DNA of 64,000 bases from Chalara sp. BL73. Taxonomy: Eukaryota > Ascomycota > Leotiomycetes > Helotiales. The notes under the pieces were generated by a model that saw only the letters and a program-made list of their open reading frames with translations, did no database searches and was not told the DNA's origin. The position numbers and the translations under genes are program-made. The stretch spans positions 62,001 through 126,000 of the forward strand of contig CAKJVC010000164.1 in assembly GCA_918026815.1 (NCBI GenBank), in the 5' to 3' direction. Positions 1 to 12,013 of the stretch are shown here, piece after piece; the stretch's first letter is position 1; every line of letters starts with the position of its first letter.

Positions 1-825
1 GAGAGAAAGAAGTCTTATTTGTATTCGAGAAATTATATAGATGATATAGTTCTTTAGCCTGACGACAACAAACTAGAGATGTATTATGCAGCCTTCCCCT
101 GCTTCTTCAGAGTTTTACTTACGTGAAAATATTGCTGAAGAGTCCTCAAGAACTTTGGAGAGCAATGAGCAATGACGAGCCGGTCACACCTGCTTGTTCA
201 AATTCTGAGTACTGTACAGGTGTCGCAGGGGTGTCTGAAGCACTCGATCAATGGAGCGTGTACGGAAGGGATGCTCTTATACAATCGGCGTTTCTTCGAA
301 CTACTATTCAAAGTGGCTTGTGAACTCGTGTGGGAACTTATCCAAGACTGTCTGGCAAGATTTGAGGACGCCTACCAACCCGTAAATCCTTCGATATTAT
401 CATAACATGGGATACACAATATCCACATACATTCTCTTCGCTTACAACCCCAAGACGTTGTTCCAACCAGAGTTTCTCGAAGATAGAGAAGCTAGCGCCT
501 TAGGAGCGGAAGTCCTAACATTAAAGGCAGTATTGAAATCTCTACACAGTAAAGTGCTGTTAGGATTCAACATTGGCACTAGAACCAACGAGTTCGATAA
601 ACCACGATGGATTAATAATCTAGAAGTTCAAGTTGTCAGAGAAACTAATTAGCTATATTCTAATATGTATAAATTCTGCCTGCTACAACACAGATTATTT
701 TCCAACGTAGCCAGCATTTTTACAATATGACCAATTCAAGCTGAGTCAAGGCTGAAAGTCCTACAGGTTATGAATTCAATATATTTGATTATGGAAAACC
801 TTTCCAATTGAATCTGACCGCTAGT
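1..825. other. no supported gene
   Basis: Short open frames occur here, for example 407-652 on the plus strand (81 codons). None shows a recognisable domain, a signal peptide or convincing splice sites. It could hold the end of a gene that begins outside the window or the downstream region of the hydrolase, but I cannot support a call. Confidence 0.5.
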
Positions 826-2258
826 TTAATCAAAGATTCCCAAAGGAAACGCATCAGCAATTCTTTGGTACCCAGCAACATTAGGATGGAGGTAATCTCC
901 TCCATTATACAAAGGATTCAATTGTGAACCATCTTTCGGATCTCGCAGCCATTTATCGAAATCAAGAACCGCATCAAAATCGCCTTCCTCTCTAATCCAC
1001 TTGTTCACCCGCTGTCTGGTTTTCTCTCTTTCAGGATTTGAGTATGGCTGGATAGTAGCATTTCCACTAAATGGAGTAATGGTCGCAGCAAAGATTGGGA
1101 GCTCAAATGCTTGGACCCTTGTAATTATTTGCTGAAATGCAAATATAAGTCGATCACCAATAGCCTGTTGCGCTGCAGGGCTTGTGTCGGCCGTACCGAT
1201 ATCATTTACACCTTCGAAGAGCAGGACGTACTCAACACCCGAATGGGAAAGCACATCGCGATCAATACGGCCTAGTGCATTAGGACCAAGACCATCCTTT
1301 AGCACACGGTTACCTCCAGCAGCTTGGTTCAGAATTGCAATGTTCGTGGTAGAGTGCCGTTTCTTCATATTCGCCAGGAGAAGGTCAGGCCATCTATTTA
1401 AATCAGTAGATGCCACAAATAATTTCGTGCTTGAAACTGACCGATTATTGCCATCAGTAGTACTTCCACGTCCATCAGTAATACTATCACCAACAATAAC
1501 CAAAGCACGGGACTCTCTGGGTACCCATGCTTCTACAGCACTGATAAAATACCTGGAGCAAGATAAGCCTAGACAATTGCCAATGAACAGTGGCACACCT
1601 ACCAATGCGCGGCACTTTTTGTGGAAGTATCTGTAAAAGCCGCAGAAGCCAACGCATTCCCGAACGTAAACCAAGATGTCGTTCTGCTACCAGGATGGGA
1701 AGTAATCGCAAGACCTGGCTGTCCGTTTGCCAAGTAAATAGTGATCGCGAGGTTCGATTGAGCAGCAACGTCAATATTTATCGGATCGGAGACGGCGAGA
1801 GCACCGTTAGGTATGGTTACAGCGCTGTTACCACTAAAGGTCACAGCCTTCAGAGTCTTGGTCTGTATGGCAGAGACTCCGCTAGATCCGTTGACTGGAA
1901 GGGCGACAGTTACTCCCGTGATTGGCAGATCATTCACGCCAAATGCGTTAGACAAGCGCAGTCGTATAGTGGAAGCGCCAAGCGTTAGATGAACCGTCTG
2001 TCTAATGGTCGAGTTCGCAAATTGATATTCGGTAGCGTTCTAAGCGGTGATTAGATGGGTTGGCAATAGCATATGTATCATGGTCCTTACGAAGGGGACC
2101 GGGGGAAGGTTTCCAACTTCGGTCAACTGGGGCATGCTCGCCCATATATCCACCCAACGGCGATCATCATGTTTGCGTCTATGAACCGTACCGATACTGG
2201 AAACCGGTGTAAGGAGATAAAATGCTGCCAGCACCAGTAAGAGGGTCTGGCGGAACAT
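826..2258 (-). CDS. secreted SGNH/GDSL-family hydrolase
   Basis: Three exons on the minus strand: 2258-2091, 2039-1603 and 1552-826, giving 443 aa. Introns of 51 and 50 bp are both GT..AG and keep the frame. The N-terminus (MFRQTLLLVLAAFYLL, then VSS) is a clear signal peptide, so an extracellular enzyme is expected. An N-terminal beta-rich part of about 200 residues precedes the SGNH domain. That domain shows block I GDSITDG with the nucleophile Ser about 225, a GVND block III, and DYLHPN near the C-terminus carrying Asp about 421 and His about 424. This order resembles the XynE-like SGNH esterases (carbohydrate or lipid acyl esters), but the substrate is inferred. The start was chosen at the Met directly before the signal peptide; the frame is open further upstream but that part looks non-coding. 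Confidence 0.9.
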
Positions 2259-5200
2259 GATTTGTAGCCAAATTTCAGAGTACCAGTGTTGTCGCTTGAT
2301 GCTTCCCGCTCGAAGTTCTTGAATGTGACTCAGGGAATAAGATCTGAAAAGAAGCAAGATAATCTTGGTGGGTAAATTACATGATGCAGGAACCAAACAC
2401 ACCGTACCCAAGGTTTTATGCGGAGAAACGCTCTCCATCACTGAACCCCTCCATTTTCGGCAGCACAGGCTAAATCGGGAGAGCGGATGAAAAGATTATC
2501 CGGAGCGCCACCTTTGGCATCAATACTGAGGGAGTTCTATAGCATATTCCGGTTTACAGGCTAAGCAACTTGTAGGTTGCAGCTCTGTACATAGGGCGAG
2601 CGTCTCATTGAAGGATTCCAAATCAAATGTGGTAAACAAAAGGAATAGGGGGCTCAACTTGGCGACAAGATTAAGCGAAAGCCTCTTGGCCCCACCCCAC
2701 ACAAAACTCTGAGGTCAACGCATATGTATGAGGATTATTCTTCAAGGGAACCAAATTAAGTTTAGCTTCCACGATGGTTCAATGGTAAGCTTTTTCTGTG
2801 AAGATATGTATTATTACTAGACCCTAATCCATCATCAGGTCTAGTGGTACGTAAGTCAACTTCTCCTAGTAACTTCCCCTGATCAAGAATGTTTGTATGG
2901 GTGATTTTCTCATGGGACATGCATATACTTCTATTGAAGAATCACCTCTTTGGACTGGATCCTTGAAGCACTGTCCACATCTCAAAACGTTGTATTAGCC
3001 TGGGTAACTAACTCTAAGATTGTAGGATTCTCGCTTAGGGAAGACCTGAGTATAACTTGCGAGAGGCCCGTAAGTTTCCATCAGTCAAGAAACTTGTGTC
3101 GACATAAAGTAACATACAAAATAGCGGGTTCGAATCCCGGTTGAACCCATATCGATTATTTTTTGGCGTTCTTTTTAGTTAAATTATCAACTACATCCAA
3201 GTGGACAAGTTTATCTGTATCCTATTCAAAATTTCTCTCTTCAAAACCAGGAGGAATGTAGATCGTCAGTCTTTACATCATACCCATAGCTGGCAAGCCG
3301 CTTCAAGGTTTCAAAGCCACTTAGAGGTGTTGCTTAAAAAAGAAGAAGAGAGAGGCTCGAGAGGCTCAACTTTGGTTCTGTTCGAATGAAATGGCTCAAA
3401 ACAGCCGTGCAGAATAACGCCTTACTAATATATTGCATCAAAGGACCAGGAGAAGTGGGCATGCTAGCTGTACTAAAGGCGGAGTCCTACTGACTGTCAC
3501 ACCAGCCAGATATTTTTGCGCCCATAATATGGTTATTTCCGGTTCCATATTCTATTGCAATTAGTTCCAACTCAAGCATGGTGCTCCTGTACAGGTAATA
3601 CGGGAACGCAGTAAAAGCATTAATGACCATGAATTCCGTGTGTGGTGTCATAAACATGTACCTGAATGCTCCTTAGTTTCGTCTACCTTTACTTTTCGAC
3701 CTTCGGATAACATGTGGGAAATTTCCCATCGATAGGATGCAGATCCAAATCATGATACAACGTGTGGTTTTATTGATGATATATGGACCTTGATTTACCA
3801 TGAATGAAAATAAGCCAAGCAGCTGCATGGGTCTCTAGACCACTAAATCAATCTTCTGCTCGGAACTAAGGATACATGGTTGAATGAATGCATGGGAGAT
3901 GGCACTCTGGCTGCAGGATTGTTATGAAGAGAGTATGCTACTTGGAACAAATGTTCAGTTCGGTGATAGGCAACAAATAGTACATAAATTGTGCCCGACA
4001 TTTTGCTCCGTCAGACCGCGATATTGTAAATACCCCCATAGCCGCCTTGGACTCGGTGGCGCATTCCTATGAACACGATGTGATTGAATGGCCGCTCACG
4101 AAACTAATGTTAGATCGCATTAGGCGCTTTGCGTCATCTCATTTCGAGGGATGAGCTCTCAGAACACATAGGAAAGCAAAGGGAGATATTCTTGGCCAGG
4201 TAGAGCTCAGCACTCGCTGCGTGAGGTCAGGAATGAAGCAGATAGTAAAGATATCTTTGTGCCAAGAAGACGTCTTCATCGGAGGACGTTCAGGGAGCTC
4301 AAGCACAAATCGTATTGAAAGGCGATGGGTGAGTGCTCAGTAGACATTTAGGAGATAAATGAAGGAAGAGGCGATGATTGTAGGAGAGATCAAAAGGAAG
4401 AGCCCTTGGTGAAATCTTGAAAGGCGAGAGGGGAGGGTCGGATGCCAAGATGTCATCAGCCCCTTCTTCCCGTTCCCTTGGTGAATGCGCCGCCCGCTTC
4501 CTCAACATCGTAAACCTAGAGGAGAGAGCAAAGCTATGGCCCCTTGAATGGACACCAGGAACACCGGTTTTGCATTATCTATTAAAGCAACGAACTCAGA
4601 ATGTCCGAGGAAGCTACGATGCCTGATAAACCCAGCATGCGCAAAAGGTGGCACTGGATCTTGATTTTGCTAGGTAAGAGGGGTCCTTATATATGGGTAT
4701 TATAGGGTATATTTCTGCATCATTACATCAGGGCCCGACGAACGTACCGTAACAAGCTCTTCTGATTAACCTGGTTATCCCGGTTTGTGCCAGGCCAGCT
4801 TTTCGAGTTTCGAAAGTGCCGCTGCAGATGCATTAACGAGCGAGTGAAAATGCAGAGATTGCACGGATTATCAAGGGTTTTGACCTGTGACAAGCACGAA
4901 TTGGGTCCCAGGCATACTGGGCAGACTGGATTGGGCCCCACAAACCAACCTGGTAGAGCCTGTCAACACCAACGGACCCCCCGTTATAGCACTGCTGCTT
5001 GGAAGTACTACAGTACTGTATTAAGTACTATACTACTTACTATACAGGACTGTACTGTACCGTACTGTATCCAGCCCCTCCAAATCTCAGTCGTCATCCC
5101 ACAACCAGGTAGCAAAGTGGGCTTGACTTGGCTTGGCTTGGGCTTGGGTGGCTCACAGAAAAGCTGCTTGCTTGCTGCTACTACGACATTCTTGATCACA

Positions 5201-5394
5201 ATCCCTCGCAGCCTCATCCCTCTTCCTGCCTGATCTCTTTCCCCTCTCTTTTTTTCTTCTTCTTCTCACGTTTATCTGCTCCATCACTATTTACATCTCT
5301 TTCTCCAGCATCACAGCGAAATTTGGTTCAGATCATCACCCGCTTCCACACATCAACTTTGACCTGGGTGGCTCCCCCTCCCCAGCGAGCAACA
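2259..5394. other. intergenic, no supported protein gene
   Basis: About 3.1 kb between the SGNH hydrolase, whose promoter lies at the left end, and the DUF8035 gene. Only short unrelated ORFs are present. Items inside it: a tRNA-like T-arm near 3124; short TACAGTACTGTA-type palindromes at about 5005-5070; and a pyrimidine-rich tract at 5221-5275 just before the DUF8035 start codon, as often seen around fungal transcription starts. Confidence 0.6.
3124..3164 (+). other. tRNA-like T-arm (B box) with T-tract
   Basis: The sequence gcgggttcgaatcccgg forms a T-stem/loop with a perfect TTCGAAT loop. It is followed by ttgaacc, which could be the 3' half of an acceptor stem, and by six T at 3159-3164, like a Pol III terminator. 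I could not find the matching 5' acceptor half (ggttcaa) or a D-arm upstream, the outermost T-stem pair is mismatched, and the discriminator would be C. It is therefore more likely a tRNA remnant or tRNA-derived element than an intact tRNA. Confidence 0.35.
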
Positions 5395-7229
5395 ATGTCA
5401 AGACATGGCGGGCCAGCCTACGAGGACCGGGAATATTACAGCCGCGAAGAAATTCGTGGGGCAGCGCCCGTTCGGGTTCGTGAGCGTGATTACGAAGAGG
5501 TCGACACCTATGTTCGGCGAGACTCTCACGCTGCTCGTCGACCAGATTTTCTACGAGATGACTATGGACAAAATCGGGATGCGGGGCCTATGGTGGTGAG
5601 AGAACGGGAAATGGAAACCTATTCTCGCCCATTGGAACATAGACCTCGATCTCCCAGTCCAGAAGTACACATCCGTGAAAGAATAGTCTCGAGAGAACGA
5701 TCACCATCCATCCCGGCGGTGGACAGAGTTCGGACGAATCTGCGTGTTTCGGGGCGAGAGCGGTCTCTATCACCACCAGACCGACTGCGGGCGAGAGTTA
5801 TCGAGACTAGAGAACGAATACCCATCCGACCTCGAAGTCCATCCCCTGTACGCGTCCGCGAACGAATCTACGAGCGACGGGGGCGAACACCATCACCACC
5901 GCGAGAGGAGCGGATTCGAATCACCGAAACACGAGAAACGAGGCGTTCCCCTTCACCATCAATTCGGTCATTGTCCCCCCCCCCTCCGCCTCCCATTCAG
6001 GCTCCTCCAATCCACCAAGAAATTATCACTCACCACCGACACATTGATCATGGTATGCCTTATAATTATCGCTTTCAAGTTTGCTGCTAATTACGCCCAT
6101 GCACAGGTTTCGAGCGAGCTCGTGTTCCAACCCCACCCCCACCTCCACGGCGCAACTCCCCACGCGTCAAAGAGACGGATATCGACATCTATACCTCGCG
6201 CAACAATACTGAGGTCGACATTCACCAGAAGACGTCTGGTGGTAGTCGATCACGAACACCTGGGCCTGCCGTGACTCAATCATTATCTCGACGCCATAAC
6301 TACTACGACGATGAATTTGTATACGAGCAAGAACGGGACAAATTGCGAGTGAGAGACGACCGCCTGACCATTTCAAGGCGACGAAGTATGAGCGCACGTC
6401 CGACACAACGGGAGAGGGTCAAGGTCGATATCAGAGACAGTGAGAGCGAGGCGGATTATTATGCACGGAGGGCTGACGACAGAGCATACATCGGGGAAGC
6501 ATACAATGGAGCCACAAAGAACTGGTCGATTGTTGATGTTCCTCCGGGAACCGAGAGAGTACGAATGGAAGGTGTTGGTGGTGGCGCACAAGAGATCACA
6601 TGGCAAAAGTACAATGGCGTCCGCCGCAGCAAATTCATTCCTGAGCGTGAAAGGGACGTCTATCGGGTTAGAGGGCGAGAACCAGAACTCGAGCCCCACC
6701 GCTCCAGCACCAACCTCGAGATAGAGATCTCGAGCAAAGGCCGTCCGCGAGGAACGACCTATGAGCGCGAATATGAACGCATTGAGGAATCTTCTGATCG
6801 AAGAGTGGGCATGCTACGACCGCAGAAAAGCCGAGTTGGCGACTTGTGGACCGAGATCACCAAGGATCTAGTGGAAAAGGAAGCCATTGAGCAAATGGGG
6901 TACGATTACGAGGAGACAGAGTTTTTCTACTACATCATCCAATATCTCGGATATGTAAGTGCAGCTATATTAAACCTCTACCCGGTGAAACTTACTAACA
7001 GACCGTCCAGGAGGACGTCCTGCAACTAGTCCAACTCTCCGAGAAGATACACCGTGATCGTCAGCATCGTCTGCGTGAGATCGAGCGAGAACGAATACGT
7101 ATGGAAAAGCGAGATCGTGAATGGGACCGAGCAGAGCGACGACGATCTCGTCACGCTCCATACGACGATGAGCGCATTGTGGAGCGGGAGATAATATATG
7201 ACGGCAGAGGATCTCGCCGGGGGTGGTGA
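5395..7229 (+). CDS. Arg/Ser-rich DUF8035-type protein
   Basis: Three exons (5395-6052, 6107-6954, 7011-7229) give 574 aa. Introns of 54 and 56 bp are GTATGC..CACAG and GTAAGT..TCCAG. The N-terminal 220 residues are extremely rich in Arg, Glu and Ser with repeated RPRSPSP and RERxP patterns, followed by a run of prolines, and look disordered. A conserved core follows (VDVPPGTERVRMEGVGGG, then ITWQKYNGVRRSKFIPER) and then a helical segment (LWTEITKDLVEKEAI through QYLGYEDVLQLVQLSEKI). The C-terminus is a charged RRDRE-type coiled region. I recognise this as the fungal family often labelled DUF8035; its biochemical function is unknown. RS-like repeats would fit RNA or chromatin association, but that is inference. 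An AATAAA lies at 7415-7420, about 190 bp after the stop. Confidence 0.88.
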
Positions 7230-8270
7230 GGCACACTACTTATTTGAATGATATGCATCATGAGGATATGAAGACGGACATATGACTGACGAGAAACGGC
7301 CATTGATGAAGGAATGTTTGCATAGTGAGCGCTGCGAAATTGAGAGGGTGCGGTTTTCTCCTGTTCTACCTTAATTTTGGTTTTACCTCAGTCTTGGTAT
7401 CTTGGAAGGGATCAAATAAACTCCAGAGCCTCTGGCGAATGGTGTTGGAAGCTCAGGATTTTTGGACATGGCTTTGAGGATATCCATGGCTTTAGATTTT
7501 ATGAATGAAACGAATTTTTTATGATCCGTGCAGAGATGTTTTGTATTAGGTACATATATGCTTGCGGTATCTCTTGGTGACGTTTATACATGAGTGCTGG
7601 CTGGGAAAAGGGGCATGAGCAAAAGAGGCATAGTTGGAATTAAAGTCTCGGCAGCTAGACAGCTACCGGCTCCATCTCTTTGATGTAATAATTCGGCTCT
7701 TCTTTTGCGTTCAGCTTGGTCCCCCCTTCGTCAAGGTCCTTCAAGCATGCTGTTTTCCACCGAGGATTGAGGTTGATTGGATACTCGTCTAAAGCACAAT
7801 CTCAGCATGTTTGCTGCTGTTGAATCTAGCCCAATGTTTAACATCCGAGTAGCTGGCGTGCCCCAATCAAACAGCCTCACTAGTCAGATTTGCCTACAAC
7901 AATCGACCGTCACTCGAATTCCACAGGATACACTGAACACGCTTCCCATCGCCCCAACCACCACAGATTTTGCTGCGATTCAGCGTCTCTTCAAGTCTAC
8001 ATATTCGATCCAGCTCTTGCTGCACACATTAACACGGCGTATCCTACCTGTGCTGTAGTGTCTTCAAAATTATTTGCCTAGATTCTGCCATTTCGACTAA
8101 CGTCGATCAAGAGACCATGCTTGATCTCTCAGTTGCACACCTGCAGAAGATGCGTTAGGCTGGACCTGCTCTTGTGGAGGATATCGGTGTATATTTGGAA
8201 AGTGTGCCGCATTTCTACAACGTCGTTGAGAAGCAATTCCCGCCCTTCTATGATCGATTAATTTCAATAT
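7230..8270. other. 3' flank and decayed intergenic DNA
   Basis: This stretch contains the 3' UTR of the DUF8035 gene. Around 7777-8100 there are short overlapping open frames whose translations look protein-like but match no domain I know. They may be the 5' part of the oxygenase relic that follows. Confidence 0.4.
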
Positions 8271-8486
8271 GTGGATCACACTGGTCCAGGTTGTGACAAA
8301 CGATGGGATAGTGGCACCTTCACAACTGTATTTCACGATGACCAGGTTGGAGGGCTAGAGTTTGAGGTTGATAGTCAGTGGATTCGAGTTCCGCACTGTG
8401 TGGATGCTGTTGCATCATGCGGTAGGTGCCATATCGACCAATGGCGGCTCAAGGCTGCAAAGAACAGAGTTTGTAAACACTGCTAA
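8271..8486 (+). pseudogene. relic of a 2-oxoglutarate/Fe(II) oxygenase
   Basis: A 71-codon open frame resembles the C-terminal core of isopenicillin-N-synthase-like 2OG oxygenases. It reads DSGTFTTVFHDDQVGGLEF, then a QWIRVPH segment, then a KAAKNRV end that matches the usual R[YF]KxxxHRV motif. In intact family members an HxD motif precedes the FT segment and a second His lies in the HRV motif. Here the first is garbled and the second His is replaced by Asn. The region between (VDAVASCGRCHIDQW) looks like a corrupted NIGD..WTNG block. Upstream and downstream frames are interrupted by stops, so this is a fragment of a dead gene. Family level is fairly sure; exact limits are not. Confidence 0.5.
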
Positions 8487-9900
8487 AGCAGAGCAGACGA
8501 ACTACAATCGTAATATTCGCTCCTCATGACATAGGTGATACTCTGGAATCCATTGACAATATTGATGGGAACAGGTCAGAAGCACTTCGCTCCAGCAGAC
8601 TTATTTTGGGAGTTTGGGCAGGTAACCTCCAATAAGCGATGCCGAAGATAAAGCAACGGCCGGGAAGAGGGTGTCAAGGGCACCGAGGACAGAACAGTGA
8701 GAATATTTGAATGGGATTTTAGATTTTTCTTTGAATTTTTTTGCTTTTGCCCGTCGTATGGTTTCTGCCCATATTCTCCGTAACCTTTTGGGAACAGATG
8801 ATTGCCAATGGCATAGTCTGACACACCAGGAATCATTATTCCGGTTCATCATACCTCACTGCATAGCATACTGGTGTAGCTGTCCTGCATCTGATTCATT
8901 CATAGTGCTTTATCATATTACTGATACTAATAGTACCGCATGGGTATGAACTCGATTCAGGTTTCATCACAGCATTGGCTCCTCGGGCATTATTTAAGTT
9001 TGGCTCAATTGTTCCTTCTACTTTACTTATCAACGGTCATTTATTTCCTTGCTCCGACATTATTGATGCCAATATTTTTGGGATTTCAACGGTTGGATAC
9101 AGTTTACGACGATCAATATGTGAATAGTAGATTGGGCAAGGCCTTTCCCATCGACTCGTCCTCGTTGCTAGGTGGCGCAAATATCAAATAGCCTGAATAC
9201 ATTATGCAAGTTATCGCGCAAGTAGGCCTCGGAGCGGGACCTATGAGGTTCTTGGGGTTCCTCGTTGGCAGTTATTTAGGCACGGATGAACCCTGAGGAC
9301 GTAGTTGGCTTTTCGGTTCCTTCCCACCCAGTTCGTATGACATCTGGAGACACCCCTGATTGCATACTCCTACAGTAGATCATTGTCTTCCATATCAGTG
9401 GTGTAACGGTAGATTTTCCAAACGCATATTTTCATATCACGGACAGATGGGTACATTGCTTGTCATGTTCCTATCTCGTTGCAAGGACCCTATTTGCTCA
9501 TGGATACGACTGAACCTTTCCCTCCATGGGACTCGATTTCACTTACGCATTAGAGCATGTTATTTTGTTATTAACAGAATATTGATTGAGCGAACATTGC
9601 GTTATAGTTTACTGACGGATATTGAAAGCTATCAATGAGAATGCAGGTATCTCCCAGGGGTACTACTTTCCCATCCTATCCGTACTTAATAGGAGATCGA
9701 ATGCCATACCAGGGGAGGAGTAAAACCTAGGATTTGCCAAATTCAGCATTTATCTTCGCTGCACCAGTTATTACGACTAAACCTCTTTACGAGAACGCAC
9801 ATCAATCTTTATGCGTGGGGTCTACCCCTCTCTAGGTGCATGCACTCTCATTTCTGCATTTTCTGCCATGCTATAAGACATTATCCACTGTTAGTGGTTT
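8487..9900. other. decayed intergenic DNA
   Basis: No gene that I can support. The open frames (for example 8940-9191, with a hydrophobic stretch) lack recognisable domains. At 9389-9406 there is a D-arm-like gtggtgtaacggtag, but no T-arm follows. Confidence 0.5.
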
Positions 9901-9912
9901 GGTATATATATC
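9901..9912 (+). promoter_or_regulatory. TATA-like element upstream of the BBE gene
   Basis: The sequence ggtatatatatc lies about 55-65 bp before the start codon at 9967, the usual range for a TATA box with a short leader. Assigned by position and sequence only. Confidence 0.4.
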
Positions 9913-9966
9913 AAGAGGTTCCTACAATATTCAAGCTATAAAACTTCTCTTGAGCTCATCGTATAG

Positions 9967-12013
9967 ATGTCTGCCATGCATTTTATTGCATTTACTATTC
10001 TTTCTGCTCTCTTGAGCCGTGCAATCTGTGTGAATTTCGCCTATGAGGCCATTCAGCTCTCAGATGAGGATACCGCAGCATTCCCTGCCATAGCCTTCGG
10101 AGATACTCCTAGATTACTTAGCTCACCGAACGTTACGAACCCGGCGAACTGTCGCGCATTCCCCGGAACGCCTCAATGGCCTATCGATGAGGAATGGCAG
10201 CAACTAAATAGATCCTTAGGCGGAGCACTTCTTAAGCCACAGCCGCTAGCAGCAGTCTGCTACAGTGGCCCCACTTTTGATTCCGCCAAATGCACAGCTC
10301 TCCAGTCCGGCGCTAGTTCATCTCGATTCTATCTGGACGATCCTCTTACTGTACTAACAGCATGGCCGCAAGGCGATACCTGCCCGCTCCCTGCGAAGGG
10401 AAATTGCACCCAAGGCGGCTCTCCAGAATATGTGGTAAATGTTACTACTGTTCGACAGATACAGATTGCAGTAAATTTTGCCAGGAACAAGAACATTAGA
10501 CTCGTGATCAAGTCCGCGCCGTTCATGGCCTCCTTAGAAAGGATCCAAGCTAACTCCATCTAGAAATACCGGTCACGAGTTTAATGGCAGATCCACTGGA
10601 GCTGGATCTCTAAGCATCTGGACCCATCATCTCAAAAGCTTTGAATTTTTGTCAGAGTATAGCCAGGGTCCTTATGATGCTCCGGCGGCTCGCGTCGGTG
10701 CTGGACTTGAAGGATGGGAGCTTTTCCAATACATGGACAAATACAATATAACGGTGGCTGTGCCGATGGGTAACACTGTTGGTGCGTATGGAGGCTGGAT
10801 AACTGGTGGTGGCCACGCCATCGTGTCCTCCATACATGGCCTGGGATCGGATCAGCCTCTCAAGTTGCAAGTCGTTACAGCTGATGGGAGATTCGTAACA
10901 GCAGACCCTGACACGAATGAGGACTTGTACTATGCTCTTCGTGGAGGTGGGCCAGGTATGCCAATCCTTTTTTTTTTCATGCAGAAATATATTATTTCAT
11001 TCCTTTTGCCTTACTCCGGTTCTAACTATCAGCTACAGGTAACTACGGTATCATAACATCTGCCATCGTCAAAGCCCACCCACATGTAAATGTTACGGAA
11101 TCGACACTCACCTTCACTAGCGGAGCAGATCTCGAAGTTTTTTGGCAAGGCGTTAACGAGTTCTTTTACTTTGGCAAAGAGGTTGCCGATTTAGGCGGAA
11201 CAGCTTACAACTATGTAATACCTAACGGTAATAACAGATACAGCTTCCGGAACGTCTTCCAAATGACTGGAATGTCCAACGCTCGTGTAGTAGAGGTTCT
11301 ACAACCGCTATTTGATACGCTCAACGCCAGCGGCCTCAATCCCGTGCTTACAAAACCCGTGCCATCCATAAACTGGAGCGACCAACGCAAAGGACTCGGC
11401 GATATTCCAGGCAACTCCCGCTTTGGTTCGCGCCTCTATCCACGCAGCAACTGGGACTCTCGATATTCCGTAAAGTTCAACGCAACAATGGACTCCCTCC
11501 GCGCCGTAGTTGAAGCTGGGTATACCTTCCACGGAATTCATATGTCGCCTAATGAGAAGGTTGCTGGATGGCCTGGAGTGAACAGTGGTGTTAATCCGGC
11601 GTTCCGCAAGACGATCATGCACGCTGATATCTTTGATTATGTGACAATACGAGGAATGAGTGCACAAGAGCAGAACGAGAGTCATGACCGGTTGAACTTC
11701 TATATGAATAAGATCCGGGCCGCAACGCCTGGGGCAGGGGCGTATGTCAATGAGGCGGACTTGTTGGAGCCGGATTACCAGGAGAGTTTCTGGGGTGATA
11801 AATATCAGCGATTACTGAGGATCAAAAGAAGAAGAGAGTAAGTCTTCCTGAATGATCACAGTCATCTCTTTATGGTGCCTCTGAACTAACTTGCGTTTGC
11901 GAAATAGTCCTTGGGATCTTTTCTGGGCTCAGTCTACAGTTGGCAGCGAAGGGTGGGCAGTAAGGACTGAAGACGGCAGGCCGAATCAGAACGGACCACT
12001 TTGTCGCGTGTAG
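9967..12013 (+). CDS. secreted BBE-type FAD-linked oxidase
   Basis: Four exons (9967-10511, 10564-10955, 11039-11837, 11908-12013) give 613 aa. The N-terminus (MSAMHFIAFTILSALLSRAIC) is a signal peptide. A PCMH-type FAD-binding domain follows: the segment IRLVIKNTGHEFNGRSTGAG carries His186, the residue that binds FAD covalently in this family, and WITGGGHAIVSSIHGLGSDQ is typical. The second covalent FAD anchor, a Cys in VG(A/S)G contexts of bicovalent members, is not seen; the site reads VGAGLEGWEL. The C-terminal berberine-bridge domain ends with Y-NEAD, EPDYQ, FWG and DPWDLFW motifs. Such enzymes oxidise oligosaccharides, alcohols or alkaloid-type substrates extracellularly; the substrate here is unknown. 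Intron 1 has an unusual GTCCGC donor but a good gctaactcc branch point, and its removal restores the NTGH motif. GH51 is the next gene on the same strand. Confidence 0.92.

Noticed and set aside
5128..5394. N-terminal extension of the DUF8035 frame
   Set aside because: Comes from a CT-rich leader and starts without good context; the ATG at 5395 fits the family start.
9385..9410. tRNA D-arm-like gtggtgtaacggtag
   Set aside because: No T-arm or acceptor pairing within the following 100 bases.
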